This document shows positions 58,272-64,000 of a DNA stretch of 64,000 nt, piece by piece. Source of the DNA: Ceratodon purpureus (Eukaryota; Streptophyta; Bryopsida; Pseudoditrichales; Ditrichaceae). Under the pieces are notes generated by a model. It worked only from the letters and a program-made list of their open reading frames with translations, was not told where the DNA came from and made no database searches. Both the position numbers and the translations under genes were made by a program. The stretch is from positions 108,844,457 through 108,908,456 of the forward strand of contig CM026426.1 of NCBI GenBank assembly GCA_014871385.1. The letters run 5' to 3'. The stretch's first letter is position 1. Every line of letters begins with the position of its first letter.

Positions 58272-58908
58272 TCAGTCCCAGCAAACTTCAGTCCAGTCCA
58301 CTCGTGCACGTCCAAACTTTCTCGTAGCTTCAATTGCCCAGTGCACTTGCCCCGGCCTATACGCCTGCGCCATATACTCCGGTACAGATCCAAACTTGTG
58401 CAAGGGATAAACCAGAGGAAGGATATCTGTAGCAATGTTAGGTATAACGCCGTCATCGTTCGGAAAGATTAGATGACCCTGAAAAGGCCAAGGAATGTAG
58501 CACATACAGTTTGGTGTCTTCCTCAATGACCTCGGGTCAACATCCACAAATAGCACCTGATCTAGTTTGCAGACGTTACGAGACTGTACCTTCGAGCAAA
58601 CTTGACCTAACGTCTTATAACTCCAGGGGAAATTCTCTCGGTCGATAAGGTCACTTCACTACATTCCGATGCGTATCCCATGGCAAAGCCTCTGTCCTGG
58701 GATCCACATAGCAAAGAAGGCCATTGACGCATAGGACAATACATTTCTTGACATGATGGGGTGGACCGTGAAGGCATTTGAAATAAAACGAGGAACCCTG
58801 AAGAATATGAAGTGCAATCAGTGAAGGAAAGCAAGGAACAGGAGGAAGTATATGAAAGAAATGGAGTCTATTCAAGGTCGTCGGCAACCCGCCGACAAAA
58901 CGATGCAT
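58272..58908 (-). pseudogene. E3 FCP1/NIF-like HAD domain fragment (copy C)
   Basis: Two pieces resemble the beginning and end of the FCP1-homology fold. One is KKCIVLCVNGLLC at about 58.77 kb (the position of the DxDx(T/V) motif, here C-V-N). The other is VLFVDVDPRSLRK at about 58.55 kb followed by a tail to 58,272 (FGSVPEYMAQAYRPGQVHW). The middle of the domain, including the WS-containing motif, is not seen between them. With both catalytic Asp positions changed it is unlikely to be a phosphatase. An E3 motif lies at its 5' end and is read as FVGGLPT. Confidence 0.55.
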
Positions 58909-59105
58909 TGAAGAAACCTTAAAGGTAAATGTGCAGCAAGGGAAATGTCATGCATGGATCTACAAAAAGAAGTACCGAATTGCAGCACTGGAAACAAATG
59001 TGTGGTGTAGGGAAGTTCAGAAAGGGTCAGTCTTAGCGTATTTAGCTAAAGAGTGTAGAGTATCATATGTGATTTTTTAAACAAGTGGCGCCGCTGGTAT
59101 AGGCT

Positions 59106-60131
59106 CTAATCAGTCGGCTGCCCGCCGACGATGGAACTACCAGGGGCCTCCGGAGGACAAGGTAAATTCACAAACCAAGATCCAGAATTACCCGGGACGT
59201 CAAACCCGCATGCATGAGAAGGAATAACCTCCCTATACTTCTGGTATTTGCAAGATTCTGGAAAAAGACGTGGCTTCCCCACGCTAGAATTCTTCCTACA
59301 ATACTCCTGGACATCCAATCCAGACAGCTTAAGTCCTGCAAGGAATGGTGTAACTACCCTACTTAAATAGGAATTGGGGGTGGAGTAAGGTTCTTTGCAC
59401 TCTGCAGAGTCCCAGAAGAAAGAATTAGGATGGACAGCGCTAAATGGATGATTAAGTACATTCCTATAAGGCCGGTCGTCTACCAGTAGGGTATTCTGGA
59501 CACTGGCACCTGATTGAGCCAGTAGCCTAGTGTCGCAGAATAGTCTATCCAAACGCTTCAACAAGTACTCCCGTTTTCCATTCGAATTATTTCTTGTCGA
59601 GATATCACACCAGTATCCTGGAAGGCGTCTGTAATTGCTCCTGAGCAAAGGATGAATGGCTAACAGCTTCTGTTAGTGACGATCAAGATTCTTTTCAGAA
59701 ACCGTGGACCAAAAGACTACCTCGAAATTCGCCGTGCAGAACTCTAGAAATGAAAGAAGTCCTGGTCTAGCCCGGATATGAATTTTTGTCTTCTGGTCAT
59801 CACCGATATACCCGTGGTGCTCCGCGATGAGCAATCCCTTAATGTCAAGGACAAGGTAGTATCGTTGGAGAGGTACCTCAATATTACGCGCAATAATATC
59901 AGTGCTAGAATCATCGCGCGGGGAACCGGTGCGCGGGATCGCAATGTTGGTCTCGACGAACGAGGTGGAAGCCATAGCACACCGGCCGGAGCTATGTGCA
60001 GCAGACAGCGTCGGCGGCCCGCCGACTGAATAGTCGTACTCGTCCTCGCCATCACTTTCGTTCTCGGCTTCCGCTCCCGGAGACTCTTCTTTGTGAGCAT
60101 CACCATCAGGAGATGTTGGGTACTGCTCCAA
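59106..60131 (-). CDS. E3 FCP1/NIF-like HAD protein (copy B), one in-frame stop
   Basis: From the ATG at 60,131, an acidic N-terminus (ESDGEDEYDYSVGGPPT) precedes the HAD domain. It contains YYLVLDIKGLLI (motif I, D-I-K instead of D-x-D), RPGLLSFLEFC, VVFWSTVSEKNL (motif II), then NTLLVDDRPYRNVLNHPF (the paired Asp) and a C-terminal LDVQEYCRK...PRLFPES. The fold is that of FCP1/SCP phosphatases that act on RNA polymerase II tails. Loss of the second Asp in motif I argues against activity. TAA at 59,673 interrupts a frame that otherwise runs on in phase. The frame ends IVGGQPTD-stop, within a motif copy. Confidence 0.7.
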
Positions 60132-60451
60132 GAGCGTACTAAAAAGGGAAGGTCCCTAGCGCACTTCGACTCCGTCGTCATCCGCCAGTGACTCCTGAAA
60201 AATGAAGGACAAATTCCAAGTAAACAGCGGCGGTCAATTACGTGTTCACAATTCATACATACTCTGGCGCACAATAGGAGATACAATAAGACACCCACGA
60301 CAGAATACACAGTCTCGACACTGAGTTCCGTTCTCATATATTTAAAAGGAGGAAAACTTTATTTACTGTATAGTTCTAAATACATGAAGATCCCATCGGC
60401 GGGCAGCCGACTGAATCATGTGCATGTTCTCTAAAACAGTTTCTACTTCTC

Positions 60452-61253
60452 CTATGTTCTCTTCTCTTTAGGGCAATCAATGTGTGGAGAGAAGAGACTA
60501 TAAGCTTCATCCCCCGGAAACAGACGAGGCTGACCAAATTTGGAGTGTTTCTGGCAGTACTCGGGCACGGGGAGTTTAGATTCTTTCAAACTTGTAAGCC
60601 AAGGAATCAATTCTCCCACTTGATAATTCCTCTTATTTTCCGACTCCTTCGACTCTAAGGTATATGGTGTAGGGTGCACACCGTTCCAAGGAGTGTTTGC
60701 GACATTCTTATAAGGGGAATCATCAACCAAGAGAGTGTTAATTGAAGAACGCCCCCGTCCCCTTCAGCCCGTCATCGAGGTCGAAGAAGGTCTGGAGTCT
60801 CTTCAAATAAAACTCCCTACCAGCCTTATGTACGCAAGTCTCGCGGAAACTCTGGTCGAACTTGTAGCGCACTTCAGCATCTACACGAGGACAGCGCTGC
60901 TGCAACACTTTCCACAGCATCTCGAACCTCTTTTCCTGAACGCAGCTCCAGAAGACCACCTTGAAATTGTCCAGGCAGAACTCTAGGAACTTCTCTAAAC
61001 CCGGTCTAAGTTTAGTATTCCACCTAGTGCCCTGCTTCGTCTGGACTAATAGCAGGCCGTTAATATCCAGAACCAGAAAGTACTTCAGCACTAGATCGTG
61101 TACCTGAATACTAGCCTGTTTCGGGGCTATGTGAACTGAATTCAGAGGTGGAGGTCCCTGCTCCAGAACTGCACTGGGTCTGTCTTCGCGAAGTTTTCCA
61201 TGGACTTCCTTGTCCGCGGACTCTGGAGTGACCGAAAACGAAGCAGAAGACAA
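60452..61253 (-). CDS. E3 FCP1/NIF-like HAD protein (copy A), frameshifted
   Basis: It starts MSSASFSVTPESADKEVHG. The HAD domain reads YFLVLDINGLLL (motif I as D-I-N), LRPGLEKFLEFCLDNFKVVF, WSCVQEKRFEMLW (motif II), then TLLVDDSPYKNVANTPW and a tail ELIPWLTSLKESKLPVPEYC...PRLFPGDEA. The two parts are in different frames joined near 60,738-60,760, inside the G-rich stretch GGGGACGGGGGCG; this is a small indel or a sequencing slip. It is clearly a paralogue of copies B and C, so the three form a tandem array. Motif copies flank it at 61,274 and 60,395. Confidence 0.7.
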
Positions 61254-61454
61254 ACGTGACGGTTAGGACGACGGTCGGCGGACAGCCGACTTGCAAGCAA
61301 CATTATTTGGAAAAAGGGGGAGCGTACAACTTGGCATTTACCGAAAATTTATTCATATTTGGCAGTACAAACATCTAACACAATCCTAGCGCCCGAGCAC
61401 TACACTAATTTATCAATGCAGGCATTTAAAAGATGGACTGGGCCACCGCCTGAT

Positions 61455-62581
61455 TTACTGACCTCCACCTTTGTGCTTCTTTGACCTAGGCTCCTTTTTG
61501 GATGCCCGCGGAGGTGACAGAACGTCCTCTCGAGCGTCCACATTTTTGGGACTCATGAGCTGTTCCCCAGATGTGCCCTTCTTGGAGGAAGTCTTCTTCG
61601 AAGCAGCCTTCCGTTTGCCCTTCCCAGACGACTCCTCTCCTTCCTGAACCCCTGAGAAATCGCGCGATAAGTTACCCACAAGAGAGGAATCCTGAGCAGT
61701 ACCATCGGTCTTACTTCTCTTCAATGCTCGTGTCTTGCCCAGAGGGTTCTCATCTGGGCCAATCATCCGAGTTGCGCCCTTCACACCCTGAGTGACGAAT
61801 GCGATTGACTTCCCTGTCAACTTGGACTTGGTAGAGGGGTTAGATGAGGTTTGCTCGTCTGCCGTCGGCTGCCGCCGACGGCAGCAGGAGGAAGAGGCCC
61901 TTCAATGCTCACTGCAGGCTCCTCAGTTGGCTTATGGACACGGACAACCACTTCATCGTCAGGCCTCGATGCTAGAGGAACCTGCATCTTCTTTGGAGGC
62001 CCCGCCTGGTCTAGGTCACGTACTCGCTCGGCGAGAGGAGTCTCCTGCTCATGTATTGTAGGAGAATTATTACCGAAGCCGAGGGAGTCAGTTCCTTGCT
62101 CCCCTGTAACTTGCGACACCGCTGGGTTTACGTAACGAGGATTCGAATCTTCCAGTGGTACCACGTCGGGTTCTGGTTCATAGTCTAAGTCCTCCGTGTA
62201 TCTCCCCTCTACCTCTGCATCTCCAGTTGGAATGCGAGCCTCAGCTTAGTCGTCCTCGTTTCTTGCCTGTTCCTCAGCATCTCCAGTTGGAAGGTAAGCT
62301 TCACCTTCAACGTCTGGGTCGGGTACATCTGGTGGGTCCTCGTCGACATCGTCGTCGGAGTCCTAAATATTCTGTGAGGGAACCCCCGCACTCTTCCCCG
62401 AACCCATACATCCACCCTTTCCGACCAAATGGGCCTCCTCCGCATTCACACCCAAGTCGGCAGGCGTGAGAGTGCCAGTCCTGGCTCTAGCAGAGGCGGG
62501 GACAGACGGCCCGGCCCCAGACTACGTGGTCTGAACTGAAGCGTCGACGGGCACGTTATAAACGCCCGGAACGAATGTCAT
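61455..62581 (-). CDS. E3 disordered acidic/basic protein, decayed
   Basis: From ATG at 62,581 (MTFVPGVYNVPVDASVQ), the frame contains two TAGs (about 62,522 and 62,363) and a TAA (about 62,246), all with open frame on both sides. It has an acidic block DSDDDVDEDPP, repeated IPTGDAE/LPTGDAE units, and a Lys-rich C-terminus (GKGKRKAASKKTSSKKG; KKEPRSKKHKGGG). The frame shifts by one base exactly at the E3 motif copy at 61,864-61,879, which is one C shorter than the consensus. The whole protein is low complexity, perhaps a DNA- or chromatin-associated protein. No family is recognised. Confidence 0.45.
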
Positions 62582-62862
62582 ATTCCGAACCTGACAGTGC
62601 GCTTTGTATCTCTCTTCCTCGGTACGCACGATCTCAATTACAGTCAAATGGTTTTTCTGCAGAAGAACAAGACGAAACGGTTAAGGAAATCTTATATCCA
62701 AGAAACACAAAGGATGCAATGAGTGTCGGCTGCCCGCCGACGATCGGTGAGCAAACAGCGAAGGCACTAGAAGAGACAGCAGTGACTTATCAGAGCGAGG
62801 GCCGTGACGTTCCCCCCTCCCCAGCAATTGATCACCCAAACGTCGTCTAACTGCATCGCTTT
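62582..62862. other. E3 spacer with a motif copy
   Basis: Short intergenic region; it contains the full motif copy at 62,725-62,741 and no supported coding. Confidence 0.5.
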
Positions 62863-64000
62863 CTACAGAAGAGATTGGAGGTAAGTGTAACTAGCGTGGC
62901 AGTCTCCATTAGACCAATCCTCCCCAAGACCGTCTTCTCCTTCGTCCACATAGGGAGGAAGCGGACGTTTCAAACCAGTGAAGTCCGAGAAGGTATTCCA
63001 TGCATCCCCGGGCATTGTTTTTGGATACATAACGGACACATAAACCTTGGGTCTAGAGTCAATGAGAGAACTCCTTTGAAACCCGGCGGAACTATCGGGG
63101 AAGTATTGCATAGTATGCACCGTCCACGAACTACCCGTCAGCCTTGACACGCCTTGAAGAATGTAATTGGACTCAGCATCGAGTAGCCACAAGGATGGGG
63201 TGACAAGTTTATTCACCTTAATTGTTTCTCCCTCCCCATCCACCTGAATGACCTCCTCCTCCACCTCACGGTGAATCCCCTCAGCGACGCTTAGAATGTC
63301 TCTTTGTCGCAAGTTCGGCATCTCCTTTCCCGCTGGATCGTAGCCAAAGACTACGAACATCGCATACTGCACCTTGTCGAAGGAGAACGCTCCGCGAACG
63401 TCAAGAGTTGTGCACACTTCACCTAGGTCCTGTGCAATCCGGGCATCGAATTGTACAGACGACTGCGAAGACTTGTCCACATCCGACTTCCAGTACTTCT
63501 GCACAATGTCTTTGAAGAATTCGGGTGTTGGCCCGTGCAACGGCGTGAGCTGATAATTTCGTCCCTTAAGCTACTCCTTCCCCTCAGGACTATCTTCCAA
63601 GTCAGCCCGAATATTACTAATCATCGTATCATTGAACCCCTTCTCGACTTGAAGGGAATTCCAATCATCCAAGCTCCACTCAATATGCTTCCTAGTCCCT
63701 GGTTTCTTAAGTGCGAAGCCCCTGTAAATGCACATAAGCTCGTTTCGGACAACATACTCGTACTTCACATGAAATCACCAATTCTTTAATGATATCCCAT
63801 CCCGTTGAACCAGCTCTTTCCCAGTGACCTTGACGTACACTTTAAGGTCCAGAATTTCCTTGGCCAGCCTCTTGGCTTCGTGGTCCCAAAGACCGATCAC
63901 CCACTGCACGTCGTTGAGTGTTATGTCCCGGCACGCTGGCTTTAGGGGAAATCCTGGTTTTAAACCGTCTTCCCCAATGATCCTCCCCTCCTCCCAGGCG
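62863..64000 (-). CDS. E3 unrecognised protein, extends past the window end
   Basis: A continuous frame enters from beyond base 64,000 and ends at 62,863. It has in-frame TGA (63,775) and TAG (63,571). Readable stretches are DITLNDVQWVIGLWDHEAKR, HIEWSLDDWNSLQVEKGFND, TPEFFKDIVQKYWKSDVDK, VYVSVMYPKTMPGDAWNTF and a Gly/Asp-rich end. It looks globular and conserved in composition, but I cannot name a domain. It is the first gene of the E3 minus-strand series seen here. Confidence 0.5.

Larger units (their letters stand above)
57744..62741. repeat. Dispersed interrupted palindrome GTCGGC-N5-GCCGAC of element E3
   Basis: Copies are at 57,744-57,758, 57,968-57,984, 58,189-58,205, 58,880-58,896, 59,113-59,129, 60,010-60,026, 60,395-60,411, 61,274-61,290, 61,864-61,879 (16 bp, one C short) and 62,725-62,741. 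The 5-bp core is usually GGGCA or its complement TGCCC, so copies have an orientation. Spacing is 0.2-0.9 kb. Copies fall between genes and inside frames, where they read as VGGxPT. Confidence 0.9.
57200..64000 (-). mobile_element. E3: large element with FCP1-like genes, right end outside the window
   Basis: All supported frames here are on the minus strand. Ten copies of a GTCGGC-N5-GCCGAC motif lie between 57.74 and 62.74 kb and not elsewhere in the window. Gene decay and the motif-in-coding habit match E1 and E2. No transposase or terminal repeat is visible in this part, so the assignment as a mobile element is by analogy. The left edge is a guess from motif and gene distribution. Confidence 0.55.

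Noticed and set aside
1330-63777. Reassignment of TAG to a sense codon in this genome
   Set aside because: SEC5 (1,240 codons) and UIEF (245 codons) contain no in-frame TAG and end in TGA. The stops are confined to element genes, so decay is simpler.

Overview
The window is nuclear DNA of a land plant (a streptophyte; low confidence on the lineage, a seed-free plant is my guess). It holds pieces of four ordinary plant genes, three of them with recognisable introns, and they are pushed apart by very large DNA transposons. The host genes are the last two exons of a class II CPD photolyase (13.0-13.5 kb, +), a complete six-exon UIEF-like mRNA export factor (38.6-41.4 kb, +), a complete 21-exon exocyst subunit SEC5 (50.9-42.5 kb, -), and exon 1 of a cytosolic malate dehydrogenase (52.3 kb, +). 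SEC5 and MDH are divergent and share a roughly 1.4 kb intergenic region.

Four large elements account for most of the rest. E1 (from before base 1 to about 12.5 kb) carries a Mutator-like (MULE) transposase on the minus strand. Divergent from it is a plus-strand gene that joins a ParB/Srx-like domain to a permuted DNA-methyltransferase-like domain. E1 lies between the last photolyase exons and the rest of that gene. E2 (13,994-38,224; 24.2 kb) has terminal inverted repeats over 350 bp long, a zinc-finger plus Ulp1-type (C48) cysteine protease gene, and a MULE transposase with a SWIM finger. E4 (about 26,257-35,323) is nested inside an exon of the E2 transposase, flanked by a 10-bp target duplication. 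It carries a second ParB-like gene and two unrecognised small genes. E3 (about 57.2 kb to beyond 64 kb) holds three FCP1/NIF-type HAD phosphatase-like genes with altered catalytic motifs, plus unrecognised genes. It lies downstream of MDH exon 1, and no later MDH exon was found.

The most striking pattern is that E1, E2 and E3 each carry their own short motif, scattered through both non-coding and coding DNA. In E1 it is the palindrome TGGCGCCGGCGCCA. In E2 it is GTGTCAC/GTGACAC. In E3 it is the interrupted palindrome GTCGGC-N5-GCCGAC. The motif is read through as recurring peptides (MAPAPS in E1, VGGxPT in E3). E4, sitting inside E2, lacks E2's motif. This looks like element-specific addressing by an element-encoded DNA-binding protein. 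Plant VANDAL MULEs with VANC anti-silencing proteins are a known parallel. The ParB-like genes suggest a parS-like alternative. The link between protein and motif is inference.

The element genes are decayed: long frames are broken by about fourteen in-frame stops, nine of them TAG, each one C-to-T or G-to-A change from a sense codon. The two complete host genes have none.
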